The notes under the pieces: model-generated | Told to the model about the DNA's origin: nothing | Databases searched by the model: none | Seen by the model: only the letters and a program-made list of their open reading frames with translations | Position numbers and translations under genes: made by a program | Part shown: positions 1 to 7,611 of the stretch, piece after piece | Layout: every line of letters begins with the position of its first letter | Numbering within the stretch: position 1 is the first letter of the stretch | Source: an uncultured Muribaculaceae bacterium | Lineage (GTDB): Bacteria; Bacteroidota; Bacteroidia; Bacteroidales; Muribaculaceae | Reading direction: 5' to 3' | Length of the DNA: 41,059 nt | Assembly: GCA_910584495.1 (NCBI GenBank) | Contig: CAJUAR010000019.1 | Coordinates: 1-41,059, forward strand

Positions 1-119
1 CCGATGACAATGCTCCCGTTGAATACTTCAACATTCAGGGCGTACGCGTTGCCAACCCCGAAAACGGCCTCTACATCCGCCGCCAGGGCAACAAGGTGAC
101 AAAAGTACTTGTGAAGTAA
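1..119 (+). CDS. C-terminal end of a secreted protein with a type IX sorting-type tail (partial)
   Basis: The open frame enters from the left edge (first full codon at 3) and stops with TAA at 117-119, so only about 38 residues are visible. They read like the short C-terminal domain of T9SS cargo: EYFNIQGVRV, then a NGLYIRR turn and a lysine-rich end KVTKVLVK. The pattern (aromatic, NxxGxxV, GLYIxR, K-rich end) recurs in four other proteins of this window. In the Bacteroidetes such tails direct export through the T9SS and are often removed by PorU. Nothing can be said about the catalytic or binding part, which lies outside the window. A strong terminator follows 12 bases after the stop. Confidence 0.75.
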   Translation, partial: DDNAPVEYFNIQGVRVANPENGLYIRRQGNKVTKVLVK

Positions 120-130
120 TTACCAAATAT

Positions 131-180
131 CACACAAAAAAAGCATCCCGTTTCGTGAAACGGGATGCTTTTTTTGTGTG
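131..180. terminator. Bidirectional intrinsic terminator
   Basis: A perfect 24-bp inverted repeat (131-154 against 157-180) with only GT between the arms. The core is GC-rich (GCATCCCG/CGGGATGC) and is flanked by A-run and T-run on both sides, so it works as a terminator in either direction. It lies between a plus-strand gene ending at 119 and a minus-strand gene ending at 190. Confidence 0.9.
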
Positions 181-189
181 AAGACATTT

Positions 190-2133
190 TTATTCAACAA
201 CCGTTGTGCGGGCATCCCACCACATGCGAGCCCATGTGGCATCGGTGCCTCCAAGACGGTCGATAGCCTTCTGAGCTTCTTCGCCATGTGCTTTCTTCTC
301 GTCCTGAGGATATGAGAAACGACGGAAGCTGCCCTTCCAGTCGGGAGCACCAACTTCGAGCACCGAACCTTTGGCAGCTCCAGTCATGGCATCGAGAGCC
401 GGCATGCCTGTGCGGCGGTAATCGTTCCAAGCTTCATAGCCGTTTTCGGGGAATCCGGCCAGATACTTCTGCGTCATAATCTTGTAGAGTTGGCTGTTTC
501 GTCCTTCGGCATCGAAATCGTCGAAAGCCACCGATGTACCTGAAAGGTTTTTATCCTTTGAAAGAAGATATGCATCAACAGTCTCGGCACTGATAAGATT
601 TCCGTATGTCGCCATAGATGCGCGGATACCTGCTTCATAGAATTCCTTGGCAGTACCGCCCATGTTCCAGCCGCGAAGTGCGCCTTCGGCCTTGAGGAAG
701 AGCATCTCGTTGGCATACATAAACACCTGCTCGCGAGCTTCGGCATCGATGAGGTCCTGCGAAGAAGGAACATCGTCGGAGGTGAGATAGCGCGAAGGCT
801 TCTGCGGAGTTACGAAGAACGAACCAAGACGCGAATTGTTAGTAACCGAATAATTTTGGGTTACGGCTACATCTTTAGGCAAACCGGCGGGCACGCCCTG
901 CCAGCGGCCACGAAAGTCGGCAAAATAATTCCATTTTCCATTAACACGTTTGCGCTCATACGAAGCAAGTGTGCCGGGGCTTGTTACATCAAACATAATC
1001 AGACCACGCGGATCGACATATTGCGGAATAGAATCGGAATTCCAATTGACCAGCGGAGCCTTGGCCGAAGTCCAGGTGGTGTAGCTCGATTCGGGCTCGG
1101 TCACACCTTCGGGTTTGACAACGGCAATGCCTCCGAGACCGGTGAGAATCTTCTGCATGGATTTGCTCATGGCCAGGTTTTTATCCCAATAGTGAGGAAG
1201 AGGATAGAACTGATTGTAACCATAGATAGTAGAATCATACAAAGAACGTTCTTTCCACACAGTGACATTCTCTTGCATCAGACCGCCGGGAGCAGCCACA
1301 GCAGCTTCGGCTTCGGCCTGTGCTTTGGCAGGGTCTACCTCGCTCAGACGCATTGCCAGACGCAGGCGCATGCTGTTTGCAAAAGCGCGCCATTTGGCCA
1401 CATCTCCTTTGAAGAAGGGGTCGGATTCGCCAATAATGTCATTGGCATCGTCGGTGAAAGCTGCCGAAGCCTCGGCAAGCTCGCGGAGCATGTCGGTATA
1501 GATAAATTCCTGCGTGTCGTATTTTGCCGGAAGATAGTGGGCGACGTTGTCGGCTTCGGTATAGGGAATATCACCAAAGTAGTCGGTGAGGCGCGAAAAG
1601 GCCCACACGCGCATCACACGCGCTGCCTGGCAGAAGTTGTTGTAACCCTCTACATTCTTGGTGAGATTTATGCAGCCGTTGGTGAATGAAATATAACTGT
1701 ACTGAGCATCCCACCACCAGTTATAAATCCAATCCTCGTTGACCTGACAAGTCTGGTTTTCATATTTGGGTTCGTTGACAAAGTACTGGCTATAGTGGTC
1801 CACGCCCAAAAGAATGATACGTTGCCAGGGGTCGGCACCGAGGCTTGTGCGTATGAGATTGGGACCTTGTGTTCCCCAGGCATTGAACTCGGGAACATAA
1901 CCATTGATCATGCGGTTGATATCGTCCAAGCCACCAAAAAAAACAAGGTTGTCCTTCTGGTTAAAACCGTTGACAGTAACACCATCATTGCTTATTTTGG
2001 AGATGTTTTCTATTTTGCCATTATAAACCATGCGGCCGGTTTTGTCCAGAAGATAGAAATCTTCGGCCGGTGTGTTGACGGCAGCAAGCGAGGCAAGGGC
2101 AAGAACCCCGGCCATTATCTTATAACTTTTCAT
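190..2133 (-). CDS. SusD-like outer-membrane protein without a visible lipobox (orphan, no SusC partner)
   Basis: About 648 residues. The middle carries a run typical of the SusD-like nutrient-binding families: FCQAARVMRVWAFSRLTDYF followed by GDIPYTEA, preceded by a tryptophan-rich stretch (YNWWWDAQYSY). The C-terminal part, with NEMLFLKAEGALRGW and GYEAWNDYRRTG, also matches SusD-like proteins. Such proteins normally cover a SusC barrel and bind glycans at the cell surface. Start chosen at 2133 because its ATG overlaps the TGA of the upstream gene (ATGA), implying translational coupling. Two oddities: the leader (MKSYKIMAGVLALASLAAVN) has no cysteine for lipidation, and no susC-like gene lies on either side. 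The first 60 residues after the leader look unlike SusD and resemble the small partner's N-terminus (both begin with a D/E-x-YL strand). Family assignment is firm; substrate is unknown. Confidence 0.8.
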   Translation of the reverse strand: MKSYKIMAGVLALASLAAVNTPAEDFYLLDKTGRMVYNGKIENISKISNDGVTVNGFNQKDNLVFFGGLDDINRMINGYVPEFNAWGTQGPNLIRTSLGADPWQRIILLGVDHYSQYFVNEPKYENQTCQVNEDWIYNWWWDAQYSYISFTNGCINLTKNVEGYNNFCQAARVMRVWAFSRLTDYFGDIPYTEADNVAHYLPAKYDTQEFIYTDMLRELAEASAAFTDDANDIIGESDPFFKGDVAKWRAFANSMRLRLAMRLSEVDPAKAQAEAEAAVAAPGGLMQENVTVWKERSLYDSTIYGYNQFYPLPHYWDKNLAMSKSMQKILTGLGGIAVVKPEGVTEPESSYTTWTSAKAPLVNWNSDSIPQYVDPRGLIMFDVTSPGTLASYERKRVNGKWNYFADFRGRWQGVPAGLPKDVAVTQNYSVTNNSRLGSFFVTPQKPSRYLTSDDVPSSQDLIDAEAREQVFMYANEMLFLKAEGALRGWNMGGTAKEFYEAGIRASMATYGNLISAETVDAYLLSKDKNLSGTSVAFDDFDAEGRNSQLYKIMTQKYLAGFPENGYEAWNDYRRTGMPALDAMTGAAKGSVLEVGAPDWKGSFRRFSYPQDEKKAHGEEAQKAIDRLGGTDATWARMWWDARTTVVE

Positions 2134-2594
2134 AGCTGAATTTTCTTTACTGTTGCACTGTTTATACACACTACGCGCACCATATATAAACCCTTGGCAA
2201 GACCGGAGAGGTCGACAGAAGCCTCAGAACCTTCGGAAGCAAAGTTTAGCACCTGCACACCGTTTGCGGCAAAAACTTCGATGGTTTGCAAGCCTTCAGC
2301 ACCGCTCACGCTCAGCACACCGTCGGCAATGTTCACCGCAGCTTTTGAAGCCACAATAGAACCTACGCCGGAGCTGGCCTTGAACGACAAAAAGTCGGCA
2401 TCGGCAAGAAGAACAACAGTGGAAGCATTGTTTTCGTCGACAATTGTAGAGCCGTCGGCATTAAAAATAATCTGCTTGGCATTTGTAACGGTTTTTATCG
2501 GAGTTGTCGATGCGTCTTTATAGAGATACACATCAAAACCCCACACCGACAGCGGAAGCGCCATGATAATGGACGGAAGTAGGAATTTTTTCAT
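2130..2594 (-). CDS. Small secreted protein with T9SS-type C-terminal domain
   Basis: 154 residues. An N-terminal signal peptide (MKKFLLPSIIMALPLSVWG) is followed by a strand-rich segment beginning FDVYLYKDAST and a C-terminal part, IEVFAANGVQVLNF ... LAKGLYMVRV ... VKKIQL. That end has the layout of the T9SS type-A sorting domain seen elsewhere in this window. The protein is therefore expected in the periplasm, on the surface, or outside the cell. Its TGA overlaps the ATG of the orphan SusD-like gene, and a good Bacteroidetes promoter sits about 50 bases upstream, so the two genes form one transcript. I do not recognise a catalytic domain; a role as scaffold or accessory of the SusD-like protein is a guess from position only. 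Confidence 0.7.
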   Translation of the reverse strand: MKKFLLPSIIMALPLSVWGFDVYLYKDASTTPIKTVTNAKQIIFNADGSTIVDENNASTVVLLADADFLSFKASSGVGSIVASKAAVNIADGVLSVSGAEGLQTIEVFAANGVQVLNFASEGSEASVDLSGLAKGLYMVRVVCINSATVKKIQL

Positions 2595-2644
2595 AATTGG
2601 TATATAGATATTGTTGGTATTTAGTTGCTTTATATATTATTTGG

Positions 2645-2675
2645 CAAAAATAAACAAACTTCGTCACATGTCAAA
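2645..2675 (-). promoter_or_regulatory. Bacteroidetes sigma-A promoter for the small secreted protein / SusD-like pair
   Basis: Read on the minus strand: TTTG (2675-2672), 19 bases, TATTTTTG (2652-2645), matching the TTTG / TAnnTTTG consensus. The predicted start near 2638-2640 leaves a leader of about 45 nt before the ATG at 2594. Confidence 0.65.
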
Positions 2676-2693
2676 ATAAAATTATTTATTTAC

Positions 2694-3989
2694 TCACTTC
2701 ACCGTAAAATCATCGGGACGGATAGAGTAGTCGGGCGATTTGAGCCGTCGATTGATTGCGTTGACAAAATGACGGTTCTTGCCGTCGTCGTCTTTCTCGC
2801 TATATTGCTGCGAGGCTAGAATTATGGTATCGGCTCCGAGACGTTTGTTGATTTCGTCGATAGCTTCGGAAACACTGCGATATTTGCGGCTCAAAGCCTC
2901 GTTGTAGAAAAACAGGTCGGGCTGTATGCAGCTGTCAGCAATGATGCCGCTCACCATCACACCGGCACGCTTGTAGAAAATGCCCGGACGAAAAACAGCC
3001 TCGGCAAGTTTGAGAGCAGCTCCCACAATCTCGATGGTAGAAGCAGTGGCTGTGGAAAAACTGGATGTCGCGGCATTGTCGTACTGCAACAAGTCTTCAC
3101 GAAAATGATTGCTTTGTACGAAAACAGTAACTATATAACATGCCGACGACTGACTGCGCAATTTCATGGCACACCGCGCAGCGTAGTTGGCAATGTGCGT
3201 CTTTATCTGTTCCAACTGGCGTATCATGCCCGGAAAACTGCGGCTTGTGAGTATGCTCTTCTTTGTACTGCTTTCGAGGTCGTCGAGCTCTATGGCACAT
3301 AGCCCGTTCAGCTCCATCCAAGTGCGCAGACCGGTGACGTGAAAACGAGCTTTGACCTTTTCGGACGGCAGTGTTGCAAAGTCGTAGGCAGTTGTCACAT
3401 TCATTGCTTCGAGAGCTCGGTTAATTCGGTGACCTATACCCCAAACTTTACCCACCGGAAAAAGCTGCAAGGCCCTTATTCGTTGCTCTTCATTACCTAT
3501 GATGCAGCATTTTTTATAGGCAGGATATTTCTTTGCAAACCTCACAGCCACTTTGGCAAGAGTCTTTGTGGGAGCAATGCCAAGACTCACCGGCATACCT
3601 GTCCATTTGCGCACCTTGCTACACAAATTCTCGCCCCATTCTTTCAACTTGCAGGGATCCAGACCGTCAAGACACAAAAAGGCCTCGTCGATAGAATACT
3701 GCAGAACCTCGGGAGCTTCTTGGCGCAGAACAGCCATGATGCGTGCCGACATATCGCCATACAAGGCATAGTTCGACGAAAAAGCAACGATGCCCGAATT
3801 CGGAAACTGTTCCATCAGCTTGAAGTATGGAATGATGTCGGGCACTCCTAAATCTTTGGCTTCGCTCGAACGCGCTACTACGCACCCGTCATTGTTGCTC
3901 AACACAACAACGGGGCGTCCTTGCAAGTCGGGACGGAACACACGCTCGCACGAACAGAAAAAATTGTCACAGTCTATCAAACCCCACAT
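2694..3989 (-). CDS. umuC: UmuC-type Y-family translesion DNA polymerase
   Basis: 431 residues, the usual UmuC length (about 420). The N-terminus MWGLIDCDNFFCSCERVFRP is the canonical polymerase start with the first catalytic aspartate. VVLSNNDGCVVARS and the palm motif YSIDEAFL (catalytic D and E) follow, then the helix-hairpin-helix and little-finger regions. It is the catalytic subunit of an SOS-type error-prone polymerase. The frame is open 22 codons further upstream, but the start at 3989 fits the family and a promoter lies just before it. No umuD-like gene is adjacent, although UmuC normally works with cleaved UmuD; the partner must be elsewhere. The nearest neighbours are unrelated. 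Confidence 0.93.
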   Translation of the reverse strand: MWGLIDCDNFFCSCERVFRPDLQGRPVVVLSNNDGCVVARSSEAKDLGVPDIIPYFKLMEQFPNSGIVAFSSNYALYGDMSARIMAVLRQEAPEVLQYSIDEAFLCLDGLDPCKLKEWGENLCSKVRKWTGMPVSLGIAPTKTLAKVAVRFAKKYPAYKKCCIIGNEEQRIRALQLFPVGKVWGIGHRINRALEAMNVTTAYDFATLPSEKVKARFHVTGLRTWMELNGLCAIELDDLESSTKKSILTSRSFPGMIRQLEQIKTHIANYAARCAMKLRSQSSACYIVTVFVQSNHFREDLLQYDNAATSSFSTATASTIEIVGAALKLAEAVFRPGIFYKRAGVMVSGIIADSCIQPDLFFYNEALSRKYRSVSEAIDEINKRLGADTIILASQQYSEKDDDGKNRHFVNAINRRLKSPDYSIRPDDFTVK

Positions 3990-3997
3990 AGCACTTG

Positions 3998-4005
3998 CAA
4001 AGATA
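3998..4005 (-). promoter_or_regulatory. -7 element TATCTTTG of umuC
   Basis: Reverse-strand TATCTTTG fits TAnnTTTG exactly. A TTTG lies upstream at a spacing slightly longer than usual (24 bases, 4033-4030). Its G is only 9 bases from the A of the umuC ATG (3989), so the mRNA leader would be just a few nucleotides long. Confidence 0.55.
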
Positions 4006-4089
4006 GAAATCAAAAGCCAAAAAACATCGCAAAAGAGACTTTTTAACCATGTCAATATCTATGTTCATAACCGTATAAAAAGTCGAGAA

Positions 4090-4590
4090 TAAAAAATGGA
4101 CAGTTGATGATTGCTTTTCTAAATTCTTGTATAAGCCGCAGCCATTCTGCCAAATGCAAGAAAAACACCATGTTTTCTATCAACAACTTTCCAACAGCAG
4201 TACTTACCTAATAGACACACTTATCATCACAAAACATCGCTTTAAAGTTATTAAAATACTGACAAACATAGTTATCAACACAATGTTAATAAACCACATA
4301 AATAAAACAATATCAATACTTTAAGGTGTCAATAAAGTGATAATAAAGCTAATCTGTTAATCAATAAACAATAAAAGCAACAAAAGGCATCAAAAGTTAT
4401 CTTTGCTATTAACATCCATTATTATTACTCCTCGAATTTTTTTTGGGAAAGATTTTTTTCAATAAATTAAACCCTAAAAAAAATCAAAAATAAAAATAAT
4501 AAAAAGGGTGTTGATAAGTTTGCGACGACGACGATGCGAGCCTGTCGCCGGCTTGATTTAGTTTCGGAATCTGTGTTGCAAATATTATAT
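4090..4590. other. Gene-free AT-rich region with DnaA-box-like words (possible origin-type or regulatory region)
   Basis: No credible gene. From about 4090 to 4510 the DNA is overwhelmingly A/T, with long A- and T-tracts at 4433-4505. Nonamers close to the DnaA box TTATCCACA occur: TTATCAACA at 4272-4280 and inverted at 4509-4517, CTATCAACA at 4177-4185, TTATCATCA at 4221-4229, and inverted TGTTAATAA (4284-4292) and TGTCAATAA (4327-4335). A short GC-rich patch with repeated CGA follows at 4523-4555. Genes diverge from this region (minus to the left, plus to the right). In such AT-rich DNA some of these words are expected by chance, so the origin reading is only a hypothesis. Confidence 0.35.
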
Positions 4591-4595
4591 GATTA

Positions 4596-4772
4596 AAGTT
4601 TCGCAAGCTTTAAGGCTTGCAAAACTTAGGTTAAAGGGGTTATGATCCTTTGGTTCAGGTTAAGAATTATGGAGAAATTAACCTGTTGCTTAGCAACATA
4701 ACCCATCGCTGCAAGCGATATAACCCGTTGCTTTAGCAACATAACCTTCAAGTGAAGCTTGCGAAACTTGAA
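4596..4772. repeat. Cluster of short palindromes joined by ATAACC linkers, enclosed by a 15-bp inverted repeat
   Basis: AAGTTTCGCAAGCTT (4596-4610) is the exact reverse complement of 4755-4769. Inside are several small hairpins: AGGTTAA/TTAACCT (4657-4663/4678-4684), GTTGC/GCAAC (4685-4697), ATCGCT/AGCGAT (4705-4719), GTTGCT/AGCAAC (4727-4740) and TTCAAGT/ACTTGAA (4747-4753/4766-4772). The linkers between the hairpins share the word TAACC or ATAACC. A further imperfect copy, AAGGCTTGCAAAACTT (4612-4627), can pair with the left arm. It looks like an interspersed, structure-forming repeat. It lies just upstream of the Na/Pi transporter promoter. Confidence 0.7.
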
Positions 4773-4796
4773 TTATATGATAATAAGAACATAATT

Positions 4797-4828
4797 TTTG
4801 CAAAAATAAAAGGTATTTATTAATTTTG
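4797..4828 (+). promoter_or_regulatory. Bacteroidetes sigma-A promoter of the Na/Pi transporter
   Basis: TTTG (4797-4800), exactly 20 bases, TAATTTTG (4821-4828): a full consensus match. The transcript would begin near 4834, giving a leader of about 22 nt before the ATG at 4857. Confidence 0.7.
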
Positions 4829-4856
4829 CGGCATAAAGGACCAACACCCCCTACAG

Positions 4857-6677
4857 ATGCAATACAGCATATTAGATTTTCTCTGCCTTCTTGGTGCCGT
4901 AGGTCTGTTCCTATACGGTATGAAGGTGATGAGTGAAGGCCTGCAGAAAGCAGCAGGCGACCGTCTCCGCAACATTTTATCTGCTATGACCCGCAACCGC
5001 TTTGCCGGTTTGATTACGGGATTTTTAATAACAGCATTGATTCAATCGTCGTCGGCATCGACAGTGATGGTTGTGAGCTTTGTCAATGCCGGCTTGATGT
5101 CGCTGGGACAATCTATGGCTGTGATTATGGGTGCCAATGTGGGCACCACATTCACAGCATGGATTATAGCCTTGTTCGGTTTCAAAGTGAATATATCGGC
5201 ATTTGTGCTTCCATTGATAGGCATTGCCGTTATTCTGTTGTTGATGAGCAAGAGCAAGACCAAAAGCATAGGCGAATTTCTCATCGGTTTCTCTTTCCTC
5301 TTCATGGGTCTGGACATGATCAGCAGTTATGTGCCCAACCTGCAGGAAAACCCCGAAATGTTTGCCGTGCTCAGAAACTATGCTTCGATGGGCATACCTT
5401 CGATACTATTGTTCACCTTGGTAGGCCTTGTATTGACCATGGTCATCCAGTCGTCGGCAGCAACGTTTGCAATAGTGTTAATAATGTGTTCAAAAGGTTG
5501 GATTACTTTCGATCTTGCCTGTGCCCTTGTATTAGGTAGCAACATCGGTACCACCATCACTCCCATTCTTGCATCGCTGAGCGGTAACGTAGCCGCCAAA
5601 CGAGCCTCGATGGGGCATTTGCTATTCAACTTTCTCGGCACCATTTGGTGTCTGTGCTGCTTCATTCCTTTTGTAAATATGAATGTGTGGCTCACCGAAG
5701 CCATAGGGCAGGGCAACCCCGAAGAGCTCTATCATTTTGTTACAGGTCTTGAAAGCACTCAGCCTGAGCTCTACAATCATCTTTTCGACAACTCTCTTCC
5801 GGAATCGCACGATGTTCTCCGGCAGATTGGCTACATGCAGATGAGTGTGTCGTTCGGTCTGTCTATTTTCCACACCACTTTCAACCTTGTCAACGTTACC
5901 ATCATGATATGGCTCACAAGCCTGTATGTGAAGATTGTGGAATGGATTGTACCGGCCAAGAAACGCGACGACGAAGAATTCACCCTCAAGTTTATCAGCG
6001 GCGGTCTGATGAACGCAGCCGAGCTCAACATAGCCCAGGCAGAAAAAGAAATCACAGTCTATGCCGAGCGTGTTGGACGAATGATCAACATGGCGCAGAC
6101 GCTTATTCACACCAAAGAAAAGAGCGAGGAATTCAACTCTCTGCTGTCGCGTCTGGAAAAATACGAAGATATTTCCGACCGCATGGAGCTGGAAATCGCA
6201 CACTATCTCAACCGATGCGCCGAAGGCCGTCTCTCCAACGAAGGCAAGCTCCGCATTGCAGCTATGCTCAATATCATCAGCGAAATCGAGAGCATTGCCG
6301 ACAGCTGTCTGGGCGTGGGCAAAATTCTACTGCGAAAGATTCAGAGCGGCGTAGAGTTCAACGAAGAAATCTACAAGAACATCGATGCTATGTACGTCTA
6401 TGTGAAAGAGGCTATGTCCATGATGGTGGGACAGCTCGGAAACATGGAGAACGTAAGCAACAAAGCTCTGATAGAAAGCTACAACAAGGAACGCGAAATC
6501 AACAATTTCCGCAACTCGCTGCGTAGTGCCAACGTTGAAAACATCAACAACAAGCATTATGAATATCAAGCCGGTATCTACTATATGGACCTTGTTAGCG
6601 ACCTCGAAAAAACCGGTGACTACATTATCAATGTCATTGATACTCTTCGCGACACTTTTTCCAAGAAAACTGTATAG
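4857..6677 (+). CDS. Na+/phosphate cotransporter family protein (NptA-like) with C-terminal PhoU-like domain
   Basis: 606 residues in the inner membrane. The first half holds two inverted Na_Pi_cotrans repeats, each with the signature glutamine-serine loop: QSSSAST near residue 63 and QSSAAT near residue 197, followed by GANVGTT and GSNIGTT. About eight hydrophobic segments are visible up to residue 360. The last 230 residues are hydrophilic and helical (ERVGRMINMAQTL and following), as in the PhoU-like regulatory tails of this family. It probably takes up phosphate coupled to sodium. It has its own promoter and a hairpin after the stop, so it appears monocistronic. No pho genes are adjacent. 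Substrate is inferred from family. Confidence 0.92.
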   Translation: MQYSILDFLCLLGAVGLFLYGMKVMSEGLQKAAGDRLRNILSAMTRNRFAGLITGFLITALIQSSSASTVMVVSFVNAGLMSLGQSMAVIMGANVGTTFTAWIIALFGFKVNISAFVLPLIGIAVILLLMSKSKTKSIGEFLIGFSFLFMGLDMISSYVPNLQENPEMFAVLRNYASMGIPSILLFTLVGLVLTMVIQSSAATFAIVLIMCSKGWITFDLACALVLGSNIGTTITPILASLSGNVAAKRASMGHLLFNFLGTIWCLCCFIPFVNMNVWLTEAIGQGNPEELYHFVTGLESTQPELYNHLFDNSLPESHDVLRQIGYMQMSVSFGLSIFHTTFNLVNVTIMIWLTSLYVKIVEWIVPAKKRDDEEFTLKFISGGLMNAAELNIAQAEKEITVYAERVGRMINMAQTLIHTKEKSEEFNSLLSRLEKYEDISDRMELEIAHYLNRCAEGRLSNEGKLRIAAMLNIISEIESIADSCLGVGKILLRKIQSGVEFNEEIYKNIDAMYVYVKEAMSMMVGQLGNMENVSNKALIESYNKEREINNFRNSLRSANVENINNKHYEYQAGIYYMDLVSDLEKTGDYIINVIDTLRDTFSKKTV

Positions 6678-6707
6678 TAGGAATTAAATGATAATAGAAT
6701 TGCACTG

Positions 6708-6729
6708 GGGACGCGTCATGGCGCGTCCC
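6708..6729 (+). terminator. Hairpin after the Na/Pi transporter gene
   Basis: GGGACGCG (6708-6715) pairs with CGCGTCCC (6722-6729) over a 6-base loop, 31 bases after the stop codon. The following bases are only moderately T-rich (a CTCTTTTT run comes later, near 6746-6753), so termination strength is uncertain. Confidence 0.5.
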
Positions 6730-6844
6730 AATTCTTAGGCACTCCCTCTTTTTAAAAATTCGAAAACAATATAATTACAAAATAGTTACTGATAGAGAAA
6801 TTTCAAAATTATTTGTTTATTTTGCATTTGCAAAATTAGTAGCT

Positions 6845-7552
6845 ATGAGTTTTACTCCTTCCTTAGGTAACATTCTGATAGTAGATGATGATGAGAATAT
6901 AATTGATTTGCTGCAGATTAATCTCCGCAGCGAAGGTTATTGTATTGCCGTAGAAAAAATTGCAGAAAATGTTAATTTCGATAAACTGGACAGTACAAGG
7001 CTCATTATTGTCGATGCAATGCATCAAGACTACAGCGGCATGGACCTGATTTATGATTTGAAGGAAAATCCATGCACGGCATATATATCGGTTATACTCT
7101 ATTCTGATATAAAATCTGAACGAATGGTTATTGACGCTCTCGATGCCGGGGCCGACGACTACGTGGTTAAGCCGTTTTCGCTGCGCGAGTTAATGGCTCG
7201 AATCAAATCGATTTTGCGGCGTCAGACACACATGCAGACAAACCATGGCAGTACGCTTCAATTCAAGGAACTAACATTAGACCAATTGAGCCAGACAGTG
7301 AAAATTAACGGCCAGCCTCTGCAGCTTACAAAAATTGAATATGCGCTGTTGCTCTTGCTGCTTAAAAACAAGGACACATACCTTTCGCGTATAGAGATGC
7401 ACAGGAATGTGTGGACCGACAGCACAACCGCCGGCACGAACGAAAGAATTGTAGATACCAATATTTCACGGCTGAGAAAGAAACTGGGAGATTTGGGTAT
7501 GTATATTGTGAGCCGCACAGGGCATGGATATATGCTGACTGCTAATGTTTAA
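6845..7552 (+). CDS. OmpR/PhoB-type response regulator (orphan)
   Basis: 235 residues: a receiver domain (about 8-125) and a C-terminal winged helix (about 138-233). Receiver landmarks are all present: acidic pocket D14-D16, phospho-acceptor D57 in LIIVDAM, the switch residue as S87 instead of the commoner threonine, and K109 in VVKPFS. The DNA-binding half has LTKIEYALLLLLLKN and the recognition-helix stretch NERIVDTNISRLRKKLG. It resembles RprY-like regulators of the Bacteroidales. No histidine kinase gene is adjacent, so its partner is unknown. A promoter for gldE begins only 16 bases after its stop, so it is probably transcribed on its own. Confidence 0.9.
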   Translation: MSFTPSLGNILIVDDDENIIDLLQINLRSEGYCIAVEKIAENVNFDKLDSTRLIIVDAMHQDYSGMDLIYDLKENPCTAYISVILYSDIKSERMVIDALDAGADDYVVKPFSLRELMARIKSILRRQTHMQTNHGSTLQFKELTLDQLSQTVKINGQPLQLTKIEYALLLLLLKNKDTYLSRIEMHRNVWTDSTTAGTNERIVDTNISRLRKKLGDLGMYIVSRTGHGYMLTANV

Positions 7553-7567
7553 TTGAAAAAAAATTAC

Positions 7568-7575
7568 TATCTTTG
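7568..7575 (+). promoter_or_regulatory. -7 element TATCTTTG of the gldE operon
   Basis: Exact TAnnTTTG match between the response regulator and gldE; no clear -33 TTTG at the right distance. It overlaps the alternative TTG codon at 7573, which argues for the ATG at 7612 as the gldE start, leaving a leader of about 30 nt. Confidence 0.55.
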
Positions 7576-7611
7576 CATTTTCAAAGATTCCGGCTCTTTG
7601 CGGCCGGGATT

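Noticed and set aside
856..1689. A 277-codon plus-strand frame opposite the SusD-like gene
   Set aside because: No signal peptide, motif or promoter; the minus strand has clear SusD-like motifs throughout.
4127..4324. A 65-codon frame in the AT-rich intergenic region
   Set aside because: Composition follows the local AT bias, no start signal or domain; taken as chance.
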